NCBI GenBank assembly: GCA_009193035.1
Contig: SWDT01000006.1
Span: 124,001-188,000, forward strand
Direction of reading: 5' to 3'
DNA from: Halicephalobus mephisto
Lineage: Eukaryota > Nematoda > Chromadorea > Rhabditida > Panagrolaimidae
Length of the DNA: 64,000 bases
Positions 48,125 to 61,370 of the stretch are shown here, in pieces (within the stretch, counting starts at the first letter, position 1; every line of letters starts with the position of its first letter). A model generated the notes under the pieces. It did no database searches, was not told the DNA's origin, and saw nothing but the letters and a program-made list of their open reading frames with translations. The position numbers and the translations under genes are program-made.

Positions 48125-49639
48125 GTCGGCGGACTCGAACCGTCGTCGCTTTTTTGGCATGGCTTTGCTTGTCCCAGGAAAAATTCTTTAAAGTTGTCCG
48201 TTTTTCCAAGAGAACAGTTTTTGACTCGAGTTTGTTTTTGAATCTAAATTGCCCGAGGCAATCTGATTCCAAGGAATTTTTCCGAAAAATTGTTTCATTT
48301 CCGTTTTCTCAATGGGATTAGCAAATTCTTTGTTTTTTGAGGAATTTTATCCAAGTTTAATTTGTAAATTTTAATTTTAAAAAAAATATGACAAAAAGCT
48401 GAAAATTTCAACTTTTAGTCAATGGACCTCAATTTATTTTGACAAAGATACAAATTGACATCCAATTAACTTTTGTACCTATCCACCTTTGGCTACAAAA
48501 CCCCAGATTGCCGTAATGACGATATGCGGGTTATCTACGAGTACTGTGATCTCCCTTGGGAGGCTTTCCTCTCAAGACCCTGATCAACTTTTTGGACACA
48601 GAACTGCTCTTAAAGAGACATTTGAAAAAATTAATTTATTTCAAAACTTGGTTAATCCCGAGAAAGTTGAAATTTCGGTTTTGAATGAAATTCATACTTT
48701 TAAAAAGTTGATTTCGGAAAATTTGATTATTTTCTAAAGTTCCTTCTTCTAAAATTGTCAGAGCAAGTTTTTTGTAGTCCGTTAACGTTGACGTAATGCT
48801 CCCGGAAAGCACGTTTTTGTTTCAATTTAAATATTTAACTCGAATGAATAAGCCCCGGTGGATGCCTCGTTTTTTGTCCGAGCCGAACATTCCTAAATGA
48901 CCCCGTTGAATTCTGCTAGAAAATGAAAAAGAACAAAAAACGAAAAGTTGATAAATAATATATGTGTTTGGACGTTGTTGAAGGAGTGCTCTGGCCGGAC
49001 GTCATCGAAGTGGTTCTGGCATAACTGGCTTGACTAAACTTTAACCAGGTGCGCGAGAACAGTTTTTTCGTTTTCATCTTTTCGTTGTGGCCACTCATTT
49101 TGAGCCATTTCAATTTGGCAATTCGGCCTTTGCCCTCGCTCTCTGCTTATTGACTTTTATTTCGCTCCTTTCAACTTCCAAATGACGTCGTCAGATCCTC
49201 CTCGAATGGATGGTTTTTCTAATTTTTTATCTAAAAAGTAACTTTAGACTTTATGGAAATTCCGTCATTGTTTTCGGAATTAGAACGGAATAAGTGAGTT
49301 ATTTTGGTTCTTCCAGACATAAGGAAGTGGCTTATTGGTTCTGGTCTCGAAACGAAAAGTATATTCAATATTGCCTTGACGCGAAGCAAAAATGACCTTT
49401 TTCGTTTTCTAGGCTAGGGATTATGTGACTGCAGATCCCTAAGTGAGTCAAAAAACAACTTGAACATCGAAAAACAGATTTTGTTTTTTCCGAATTAACA
49501 ATTATTAACACCTAATTTAATAGAATCTTGAAATCTCTGAGTCAGTTTAATTCCAGCTGTGGCTGACGTTTTGTCCGAAAATTACTCACTAAACTTTCCT
49601 AACTTTACGTGACGACAGCTTTTAAAAAATTAATTTTCC

Positions 49640-50095
49640 ATAGTTATTAATTTTTGAAAATCATTAATTTTGTCGGAAAATTTTTTTTAAAAAGTTAATT
49701 TTTTTAAATTGTTAGTTTTTTTTTAAAAAGTTAATTTTTTTAAAAAAGTTAATTTTTTTAAATTATCAATTTTTTTTGAAATAATTAATTTTTTCAAAGA
49801 AATTTCATTAAAAAAGTTCATTTTTATCAAAATTATTAATTTTTTTTAATTATTAATTTTGTCGGAAAATTTTTTCAAAAAATTAATTTTTTTAAAACTA
49901 TTAATTTTAATCAAAATTGGTAGTTTTTTGAAATAATTAATTTCTTCGGAAAACTCATAAAAATGTTAGTTTTATTAAAAAATTGATTTTTTTTAAATTA
50001 TTAATTTTTTTAAAAATAAATTTCGTCGAAAAAATTAATTTTGCTAAAAATGTTAATTTTATCGAAATTGTTAATTTTGTTTTAATTATTAAGTT
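49640..50095. repeat. AT satellite / degenerate microsatellite
   Basis: About 450 bp made of imperfect repeats of TTAATTTTTTTAAAATTATT type, with occasional GTCGGAAAA interruptions. Confidence 0.7.
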
Positions 50096-50177
50096 TCATT
50101 TCACTGATTATGTTTGATTCATGAATAATTCGGTTTTTAAATTGTTCTTGGTTATTTAAAGAAACAAATTCGATTTC

Positions 50178-50368
50178 CCAACGTTGGTCCTGACGCGAAG
50201 GATGGTCTTAGATTCGAACTCATTTTTAATGGCTTTTTATTTTTATTTTTAGTAAACAGAAAAGTGTAAACTTTATTTTAGAAAATAATTGGGGAAAATA
50301 ATAAGTTTGAGTTAAATTAGCGTATTGAACACAGGTTAGCGTACCTTTCGTTTCGAGACCAAAGTTGG
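50178..50368. mobile_element. MITE-B copy 3 (diverged)
   Basis: Left end CCAACGTTGGTCCTGACGCG; right end, reverse-complemented, CCAACTTTGGTCTCGAAACG. Length (191 bp) and internal T-rich segments resemble copies 1 and 2, with more divergence. Confidence 0.5.
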
Positions 50369-52493
50369 ACATGTTTCTTGACTTTTCTGAGTATTTTCTA
50401 ACTTTGAGAAAATCTTATTTTTTGGATTTTTATTCGCTAATCTCTAGTCAAGTGTGATGCCACCAGTGTAGTTCGTTCAATACCTAATCGTCTTGTGTAA
50501 TTTCCTCAATTGAATCAAGGAATGCTAAGTTGTAATTTCCGAGAAAACTCCTGCATAATCGTGTCTTGTGATTTAGCTTAATGAAATGACAACAATAATC
50601 TAATATTTCAAGTGGTAACTTTGAAAGGCCATTTATCGAGTTAGACTCTCGAAACGAAAGTTTTACAGACATGCTTAAGATGCGGATTTCGGTCTCACGC
50701 GACCCTAATTGTCTCTCCGAAAACCCCTGATTTCCTACTGTAATTGATAAAGAACAAAAATCAAGTGACTTTAAATGATTTTGTGTGAATGTGTAAGACA
50801 TCGCGAGAGCGGGGTCCCAGCGCGAAAGTCCCTGAGAGACCCGGTAGTCATTTCGCGTTGTATTCTTTTGGGGTGTTTTTTGTGTGAAAAAAGACCTGAT
50901 ATGTACTAAATAATCTTATTTTGTACTCTGGTTCTAGCGCTACAGCAGTAATTATTTCATCAAGCAGTGCAAGTTTTGTCGTAGATGCTCCAGAAACCCT
51001 AGGGACCCCAAAAATACACATTTTCCCGTTAATTGTGCTACTTTGCAAAACGGCAGCTTTTTGATCTCTTTTGCAACTTGACCTTCCTCAGGGGTCATCC
51101 TGACTAAAGCTCCAAGGCCGACTCCTCCCGGAATAGTCATCTGAATCCCTTCGTTAATTTTCAAAAAACTAAATTTTTGTATTTTTTGTGGGATTTTATT
51201 TTGAAATTTCACAAGGACAGAAATTATGACGAAATATATTTAATTTGAACAAAAAAATTTCGTTTTAGTGAAATTCAGAAATTAAACGTATGAATTTGAT
51301 ATTTTCGAAATTATTCATGCACATTACGTGGATAAAAGTAAAATCGAAACTTTCGTCGTGGGAGTCTAAAATTTTTCGAAAACACCGAATGAATATAAAA
51401 GTGAACTTTAAAAACCCCTCAACTTTCCGGGAGGACCTCCAAGGTGAAGTTGTCCTTAATCCGAGTTATCTTTGAAGCGAATTTTAAATTTTAATTTCAA
51501 TCCAGACAAGTTTGAACAAGCTCACCAGCTGAAAACACCGGATGTCTGCTGTCCTGGAATCCATTGGTTTTTGTATCAGAAACAAGAGCGACTGATTTGC
51601 GTCCTCGGCAGTCCCGAGCTATAATGACCCTGGATGGAAGTCTAATTGAAATAATTTCCGGAAAAGCCCGATCTCGAGACTGCAGGATAGGTTTCCATTT
51701 TCGGAAAAAACTTAAAACTCTGGATAATTATAAAACCAATTTCGAAAATTTCCGTCTCAAAACTGAAAAATAAAAAATAATATTTTTCAAAATTCATATA
51801 TGGGTTTTTTGCAAACTTGTCTTGAATTTTCAGAAGTAGTTTATATAGTAATTTCAATTTTTCGTAGGTTCTTTCGTAATTGAATTTTTAGAAACATGTT
51901 TTACCTAAATAGATCTAGAATCTCCTAAATTTGAATAAACAAGACACTGAAGTCTCTACCCATCTTTGTTGATTAACGTTTATGTACGAAAATATTAATA
52001 CATATCCGAAAAATAAAAAATAACTAATTAAAAACAAATTATTTCGTTTTTGTTCCGAAAATCCAATTTTAAAAATTTGCAATTCTACGAATATTAAATA
52101 TGTTTTAATATTTCTTTTTTATTTGACTCAGATAACCTTATCGTTTTGTTTACCACCGAAATTCTGTAAAATTACACGTTAATAATTCGAAAACATGAGG
52201 GGGACTTACGTGTTCTCCGTAAATGACTCAAATGAAGCTCGGAACAGGACATCGAGGTCTGTAAGCCCTTAGGGAAAGAAATCTGTGGTGTTGAATTTTC
52301 ATTGAAAATTACCTCAAATTTTGTGTTTTTTAATATCGAACAAATGTCAGATTCATCAAAGCTTAAAAAAGAATTCAGAAAATCCATTCAGTATTCAGTA
52401 ATTTAAAACTATAAAAAACAAGAGTTTTCTCTAGACGGTTTGAATTTCTAATAAAAATTAAAATGTTAAAACTACACTTTTCATTTTAGAACC

Positions 52494-52641
52494 TACGAAA
52501 AACGCAATTTTTGCCTCCATAACAATTGCGAAATGTGGCACAATCGTCACATTTTCCGCGAATATTTGACATCCGTGACGAAAATTGCAAGTAATAGTGA
52601 CGATTTCCATTTGTTACTAGACCAAAGTTATTTTTTTACTT
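52494..52641. mobile_element. MITE-D copy 2, inverted
   Basis: The reverse complement matches 28020-28174 over most of its length, including TGACGAAAATTGCAAGTAAT and AGTGACGATTTCCATTTGT. The terminal repeats are eroded. Confidence 0.7.
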
Positions 52642-53152
52642 TTTTAGTGATTTTTCTAGTTTTTTTTTGTTTTTTTGTTTTTTTTGTTTAAATTTTTTTT
52701 TGTTATTTTTTCATTTGGAATTTACTGTTTCTTTATTTATTATCGAAGAACACTTATTAATTTAGTCTTGCATATGATAGGATTGGCATTTACGTAACTG
52801 AAGTATCTTCTGAGATTTACCGGCGTCAAATTAATAATCTGGCTTAGTTAAAGCTCCTAATTGAAGACAGCAAACAATCTCGAGTACCTTTGTCCTTGGC
52901 GGCTTGTTCATTGAAATTAATTTTCTCGAATATTGTGATTATTTAATCCGTTCTGGACTGGATTGATTCCTCGAAGGGATTCCTTGTTGTCTTAATCCCT
53001 TCTCCTACACTTGCAAGTAGAATTACAGGAAATCCTAATCCCGCTGTCATTTATCTGACGCAAAACAATCCGCGTGTTCCGTGAAGGCGTGGCAATTTTC
53101 TAACAATTATATAAAATTTTTAATTTATTCTGAAGTTTTTACAGAACAGTTG

Positions 53153-56023
<2,871 letters not shown>

Positions 56024-56497
56024 CCAGAGGCAAAGACATATTTTTTGACCCGGTTTCAGGAGTCCCTTAGGGTCAAAAGAATCCTAATCTAGTCTTTTCA
56101 TTTACGAGGTTCCAATGTTAGTAAAATTAATCTCGGTGATTGCCGTAGTTTCTGAATCAGTTTCCCAATATCTTTTCGAACTTATCTCGGTGATTTTGTT
56201 GTTGACCTCCTTCAAAGTTCAACAAATTTTATTTTATTGTTTATAGCGCTTTAATTTTGTTGATTCGGTGAATTCTAATAAATGATGAATATTGTGAATT
56301 CAGACAAACGGGAAAAGACTGGGATCATTCTCGAACTCGTTGTTATGTCGACAGAGAACAGGTTGAAGTCAAAAACCGCAAAGAAAACAAAGTAGAATTT
56401 CATATTTATTCACTTTCAATAATGAAATAAGTCTTATTTACTGAAGTAATGCCGTAGGGAGACTTATTTCGAAATCAGTGCGAACGGGGGAACATTC

Positions 56498-57589
56498 ATG
56501 TCGACCAAGGAGTTCCCCGCTCGAGTCAAATTGAAACTCCTATGTTTCACGTCGTTCGGGTTCTTCTTTGTGTTTATATATGAAAACCATGTAAAAATGT
56601 CCGGAGTACATCATGTTCCATTCTTGGGAACGAGTACGATGATTTTAGAAGTACGAATTCCAAGCATATTTGTCAGATTTGCTTCGAAGTTTGTTTCAAT
56701 TTTTGCATTTGCATCCGATTATCCGTTTTAGTAGTAAGAAGGATTATTACGCGATCTTAGGAGTTTCGAGGAATGCTAGTCAGCTGGAAATTAAGAAGGC
56801 TTATTACGAAAAATCGAAATTGGTAAGAATTCTCCGAGGCGTTCTGGTAATCATGAGGGTTTAGGTTCATCCGGATATTACCAACTCTCAAGAAGCTTTC
56901 ATTGAACTGAAGCAAGCTTATGATATCCTCAGAAGACCAGCAGATAGACAGATTTACGACAATGGCGGAATAAGACCTGGCCGAGTTTATCCCTATCCCA
57001 GTACTCATGCCTACAGGGCGAGAAGTGGGTTCTACCACGGGTAAACTTCTTTCTAGAACAACGTTGATATATGAATTTCGCTTCTAGAGATGATTGGAGG
57101 TTCAATGCCGAAGGACACTTTGGCGGATTTACGAAAGCTCAGCACACAGTCTCGGCCGAACAGGAGAAGCAACATTGGAGAAGGATAATTATGTACACTG
57201 CTTTTGGACTTCTTGCTGTCACCTTGTACAACTTTGGGCATTAGTAAGTTGCTTCTGTTTAAATCCATTTAATGAAGGCGAACTTCAGTTGGATGCTGGT
57301 TCAGAAAATGAAAGACGTCGAGAAACTTATTGCGAAAGACGAGATTGCCCGTTCGTTTCTTCGTCAACGAGAATACCGAGATAGATTCGATGATGCCCTG
57401 GAGGTGGAGAACTTGGCTAAGGTCCTGAGAGGTAACATTGAAGCCGCCCATCACAAAAAGTTGGAAGAATTCAGGGAGAAGAACCAATTCGAGATTAGGG
57501 ATTCTGAACGATGGCTGAATGCCGTTAAGGAGCCTCAGACCCCGAGTAGGAGAGAAAAGGTAAAGCCTCCACATCTTGGAGGGATTTAG
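56498..57589 (+). CDS. J-domain (DnaJ/Hsp40) membrane protein
   Basis: Five exons (56498-56590, 56649-56822, 56865-57040, 57088-57243, 57289-57589) sum to exactly 300 codons, 299 aa. The J domain is at about 59-125: [20 protein letters not shown], then HPD at 91-93 across an intron boundary, then [18 protein letters not shown] segment lies at about 181-198 ([17 protein letters not shown]), followed by a charged coiled tail. The J domain recruits and stimulates Hsp70. The layout (single J domain plus one TM) recalls DNAJC30/DNAJC4-type organellar proteins. Exon 1, with a hydrophobic segment ([13 protein letters not shown]), is the least certain; it might belong to a separate small protein. A TAG at 57242 would end the protein early if the last intron were retained. 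AATAAA at 57614-57619. First gene of the putative operon. Confidence 0.75.
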
Positions 57590-57705
57590 ATAAGATTATA
57601 GTGATGATCGGTGAATAAAGAGTTTTATCTTTGCTATTCAAGTTGTTCGAGTTATAGACTCAGTTTACCTTTCTTATTTGTCATCGTTTTTATTTTTACT
57701 CTTTT

Positions 57706-57707
57706 AG
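57706..57707 (+). promoter_or_regulatory. Probable trans-splice acceptor of the SDR gene
   Basis: Polypyrimidine tract and CTTTTAG end one base before the ATG at 57709, about 90 nt after the upstream gene's AATAAA. This is the spacing expected between genes of a nematode operon. Confidence 0.55.
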
Positions 57708-57708
57708 G

Positions 57709-58714
57709 ATGTCTCTCAAAACCGCGATCATTACTGGTGCTAGTAGTGGATTGGGACTCCATACTGCGAAGAAGCTTTTTGCCTTGGGGAATTACAAGCT
57801 GGTTCTCGCTTGCCGAAATGAACAGAAGACGAATTCGGCCATCGAAGAAATCGTGAAAGAATGTCCAGGACAAAGTGCTGATCTGATCAAGTTTTTAAAG
57901 GTTTGATTTTCTTCAGGATTTTATTTTAAATTTTAATTCTAGCTTGACTTGACAAGTAGAAAATCCATCACCAATTTTGTTTCTGAATTTAAGTCCAATT
58001 TTGACGGAATAGATTTGCTCATCAACAATGCCGGTATCATGAATCATCCACATCAATTGACAGAAGAGGGAATTGAGGCTCATTTCGCGGCGAATCACGT
58101 TGGACATTGGCTTTTGACGAAAGAACTGTTGGGACAATTGAAGCAAAATGCCAGAATTGTCATTATTAGCTCTGGACTATACAAAGGGGTTTGTTAAATT
58201 TCCTAATGTAATTTTCACCTGAATTACTTCATTTTAGGCTTCTGGAATTCCTGCTTTGGATGAGCTAATCGACTTGGAATCAGTGAAATCTTACACCCCA
58301 ATGAGGCTCTACTCGATCAGCAAACTTGCCAATTGTCTTCATGGAGTTTATTTGGACGACTACTTCAAATCTCAACAAAACGAGAAACTCAAATCAATCC
58401 GAGTCTTTGTGATCAAACCCGGGTTCATCAGAAATACGGACCTTGGAAGACACGTTCCCTGGATTTTGAGAACAATAGGAGCTCCGTTAATCTGGCTAAT
58501 GTCGAAGAATCTAGATCAAGGAGTTTCTGGTATTCTTCATTGTTCAACCTCTGAAAGCACGGAGTTACAATCCGGAAAACTGTATTATGGAGACAAGGTA
58601 AATGAGTACGAGGAGACTGTAACTTTGGAGAAAGCAAAGGAACTGAATGCTCTGACGGAAATGCTGCTGGAAAAAACAAAGGAGAATTTAACCAAAGACC
58701 ATTCAAATAACTAG
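57709..58714 (+). CDS. Short-chain dehydrogenase/reductase (retinol-dehydrogenase-like)
   Basis: Three exons (57709-57900, 57943-58188, 58238-58714) encode 304 aa. Classical SDR features: cofactor loop TGASSGLG (9-16), LACRN after beta-2, an LDLTS acidic turn, NNAG, the catalytic Ser in IVIISSG, and YSISK with the catalytic Tyr/Lys (about 171/175). The CRN after beta-2 favours NADP(H). It is similar to the RDH11-14/WWOX-type group, oxidoreductases of retinoids, sterols or other lipids. The substrate cannot be told. Second gene of the putative operon, 119 nt after the J-protein stop. Confidence 0.9.
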
Positions 58715-58820
58715 TTATTATTATAAAGGAAAATTAGATTTATCTTGTTTTGGGATAATCTGGTTTGATTCCAGAGTTGATTATCTTATTGATTAGTGTT
58801 TTGAAAATAATTTTGTTTCC

Positions 58821-58822
58821 AG
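58821..58822 (+). promoter_or_regulatory. Probable trans-splice acceptor of the third operon gene
   Basis: TTTTGTTTCCAG lies directly before ATG 58823, 108 nt after the SDR stop. Confidence 0.55.
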
Positions 58823-59320
58823 ATGGATGTCCTGGAAAGGAGATTATCGAGTCTGGAGCAACTTGTCGGGACAGTGCCTTCAGATACGACTTTTTTTTCT
58901 CAGCTTGAAGATATTCGTTCTGAACTTCAGAAGTTGAAGATGGATTACGTCTTGAAGGCTCCAATAGACGATCTGAAGCAGATTCAGAAGATCCCTGAAC
59001 CGGAAAGTTTGTTGACTCTGGAGGAGAAAATGTTCACAATCGACATGTCCATGGATCTCATTAGGAAACACACGGAACAAGTGAAAGAAATGGAAAGACT
59101 ATCAAAACTTGTTTTTGAAAGCGATTACTTGAAGAAAATCCCAGAATTAGAATCTCTCGATGAAGTCAAGAAGGATGTCAACGACTTCAGCAAAGAAATG
59201 GAGAAACTTCATGAGGAAACCTCTGTTTTCATCAAAGATAACACTGATGCCATCAATAAGCTCGTCGAGGAGGTCAATAAAATGAAGGAAGTCCTCAGGA
59301 CTAGAAAGTTGAATAACTAA
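58823..59320 (+). CDS. Coiled-coil protein, possible dynactin p24 (DCTN3)
   Basis: Single-exon CDS of 165 aa, almost wholly helical with heptad patterns. The N-terminus MDVLERRLSSLEQLVG resembles the start of dynactin subunit 3. It also shares a mid-region Leu-rich segment and an ending rich in Glu/Lys helix. DCTN3 is about 186 aa and sits in the dynactin shoulder with p150Glued and dynamitin. The match is by overall pattern, not signature residues, so it could be another small coiled-coil protein. Third gene of the putative operon. Confidence 0.55.
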   Translation: MDVLERRLSSLEQLVGTVPSDTTFFSQLEDIRSELQKLKMDYVLKAPIDDLKQIQKIPEPESLLTLEEKMFTIDMSMDLIRKHTEQVKEMERLSKLVFESDYLKKIPELESLDEVKKDVNDFSKEMEKLHEETSVFIKDNTDAINKLVEEVNKMKEVLRTRKLNN

Positions 59321-59510
59321 ATCTCACTTATTTCGATGAATTTTGTAAATTAAGAATATTTATTTTTCAAGTTTGGTAAATGATAAAATTCGGAAATCTT
59401 AAAAATGATCTTTAAAAAATCGAGAGGGAAAACCATCAACACAGGGAATATCTACTCGGATATCAGGATGTTATTCGCCCCAAAAAAGTGGAAAATTAGG
59501 TATTGAGAAT

Positions 59511-59936
59511 CTATCGATTAAAACCGAATCTCTCAAAAGAACTTTTAGGAGGAACTTGTTGTCCTAATTCTAGTGTGTTTGGAGGATTCATCCCTTCTGG
59601 ATTCAATGCCCGAACTACTTCCATATTCTCATGTCCGTAGTCATGGCTATCCAACCCTGTGTTGTGACTAATCTCAAAAAGCTTAGGTTCAGATTCGCCA
59701 TTCACGTCATCAAAGAAGTTCTTCGTTTCCATCTGTTCCGACTCTGGAGACAATATCGGAGACTGTTCCGATTCGGCTTCCTTCCTAGTAGTAGTCACAA
59801 TAATCACAAAAAATAAAATAAACAAAACCACTCCCAATGCCGAGTTGGTTCTCCATCTCCTGGGGGTACCTCTCGAGACATTTTTATTACAGAAATAATC
59901 AGGAGTTTCTAATTTCGCAAATTCCTTCCAGCTCAT
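59511..59936 (-). CDS. Small single-pass membrane protein, unidentified
   Basis: Intronless frame of 141 aa starting MSWKEFAKLETPDYF. A basic stretch (RGTPRRWRTN) precedes one strong TM helix (ALGVVLFILFFVIIVTT), then an acidic, Ser-rich domain. By the positive-inside rule the N-terminus is cytosolic. It is not recognised. It is convergent with the p24-like gene, with 190 nt between stops. Confidence 0.6.
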   Translation of the reverse strand: MSWKEFAKLETPDYFCNKNVSRGTPRRWRTNSALGVVLFILFFVIIVTTTRKEAESEQSPILSPESEQMETKNFFDDVNGESEPKLFEISHNTGLDSHDYGHENMEVVRALNPEGMNPPNTLELGQQVPPKSSFERFGFNR

Positions 59937-60202
59937 GTTTTAAAAAGAATGATTCCAATTTGAGGGATATCCGCTTTTATTCGTTATCTCTCATGTATCT
60001 AATTGATGGAATTTCCCTGATTTCACTTTTAATTTTTCGTAACCAAAAATTAATACGGTTACAATTAACAAACAGAGATCACCGGTTACTGGACTACTAT
60101 CAAAAAATCAACTGAGATCTCTGTAAAACTGAAAAAAACTTTAATGAGACCAATTAATAAGTGCACTGCAGAAGTGAGGACTGGCAAGATTTGCGATCAT
60201 CA

Positions 60203-61042
60203 TTACCGAACAGAAACTGGATTGATAACGGCATCAGTCGGCAGTTTCTTCTCATAATTCAAACGATCAGTATCGCTGTGCTTCAATTTCAGATTATCTA
60301 CCCCAGGATCACTTCCTTTTGAAATTTTAGAGTTATCTAAAGATAAAAGTTAATTACTTGGAAAAATAAAGAAAAACAAACCATCCATTTCTTCCTCGTC
60401 ATCTGTTGGGGAATGATGCATTGGTTCATCTTCTTTCCTATCTCCTTCAGTTTCGAATTTAAGATTCGTCATCTCCATCGAGTCAACTTCCTCCACTTGA
60501 TTCGTGCCATTCTGAGTCACTGAAGATGCACCATTTGATTTACTACCCTTACTCAATTCCATGACTGCTTTCTCCAGACGTAACTTTTTCCTCTTCACAT
60601 CATGTCTTCTCTTTCGCTGTTCCCTTTCCATTTGTTGGGCTTCTTCAAACTCATCACCATAGTACAGTTCATAAAGCGACATCAGTAGATACTTCATGCA
60701 TCTGAGAATCTGCCAAAGTAAATACGTCACCAATCTCCCACAGAGGTAGATTAATGGAAAAACAATGAACAAAATAATGAAAACGAGCTCTATTGTCGGC
60801 TTGTAGTTGAATGGGTCATCTGGGCCCAACATTTTGACTGATCTAAAATATAGAAAATAAAAGTAAACAAGTAAATGAAAAACAAAGACTGTCATTAGAT
60901 CTATTGAGAAACTTAAAGTTAATTCTTTTAGAATCTCACCCAGAACTATTTTCACTATTGCTTCACTGACGACCGACTCAAGAACTGTCATTAAATCGGT
61001 GCTTTTTGGAAGCGAACTCATCAACAAAAGTTCCAGTTCCAT
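60203..61042 (-). CDS. Multi-pass membrane protein, unidentified
   Basis: Two exons (60382-61042 and 60203-60336) join in phase to give 264 aa from ATG 61042 (MELELLLMSSLPKS). A later ATG at 60832 (MLGPDDPFNYKP) sits 10 nt after an acceptor-like TTTTAG and would give 194 aa. Hydrophobic segments lie at about residues 50-66 (in the long form) and in TIELVFIILFIVFPLIYLCG with a following amphipathic LLWQIL region. The C-terminal half is charged (EQRKRRHDVKRKKLRLEKAV) and ends in VINPVSVR. No family was recognised. It lies 99 nt after the stop of the exon at 61142. Confidence 0.55.
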
Positions 61043-61141
61043 TGCTCTACCCACTACGCCACGAGAATACGTGAACTCAAGCCTCGGTTAACAGGGTTGA
61101 TCAGTAAGGACAAAAAACTTACATTATTACAAAACTACTTT

Positions 61142-61370
61142 TCACTGATGATCTTCTTCAATCAGAAAGTTAATAGTAACTGTTTTGTTGGTTTTTGGTT
61201 CCAGAACAAAGTCACAATGACGAATAAGTCCAATAGCAGCGATTCCGTACAGAAGGCATGGAATCCCAAGATTAGCAACTGTGATCAGCTTGTAGAGGTT
61301 ATTCTCTGCTGTCAGATCTTGGTGAGGCCTCTGAGTACAGTGGTACTTAATATAAGGAAAACAACCAGTC
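61142..61370 (-). CDS. Exon encoding a TM segment, 5' part unresolved
   Basis: After acceptor CTTTTCAG (AG 61371-61372) a frame of about 76 residues reads TGCFPYIKYHCTQRP, then a TM helix (LITVANLGIPCLLYGIAAIGLI), then INFLIEEDHQ and TGA at 61142-61144. No upstream exon with ATG and matching phase was identified. A GTGAAA donor just before the stop and a GGGTAG acceptor before 61046 would fuse it in frame to the next gene (...EEDHQ-AMELELL...), but the acceptor is poor. Confidence 0.4.

Larger units (their letters stand above)
41987..53152. other. 11-kb gene desert between tensin and the EGR-like gene
   Basis: After the tensin 3' UTR (AATAAA 42185-42190) no convincing exon is seen on either strand. 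The AT-rich background is broken by a foldback array (44430-45010), a TTAATTTTTT satellite (49640-50095), MITE copies (50178-50368, 52494-52641), and small GC-richer islands near 43450-43600 and 48060-48170. Isolated frames of 60-105 codons lack domain or splice support. It may hold distal regulatory sequence or 5' non-coding exons of the EGR-like gene. Confidence 0.4.

Noticed and set aside
48125..48165. B-box-like GGACTCGAACC (minus-strand tRNA candidate)
   Set aside because: The T stem can be drawn, but there is no matching acceptor stem or A box upstream on the minus strand.
50484..50801. 105-codon minus-strand ORF
   Set aside because: It lies in the repeat-rich desert and includes MITE-B-related motifs; no domain, splice or codon-bias support.
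61008..61061. tRNA-like A box TGGCGTAGTGGG with a near B box
   Set aside because: T and anticodon stems do not pair, and the segment lies inside a long open frame.
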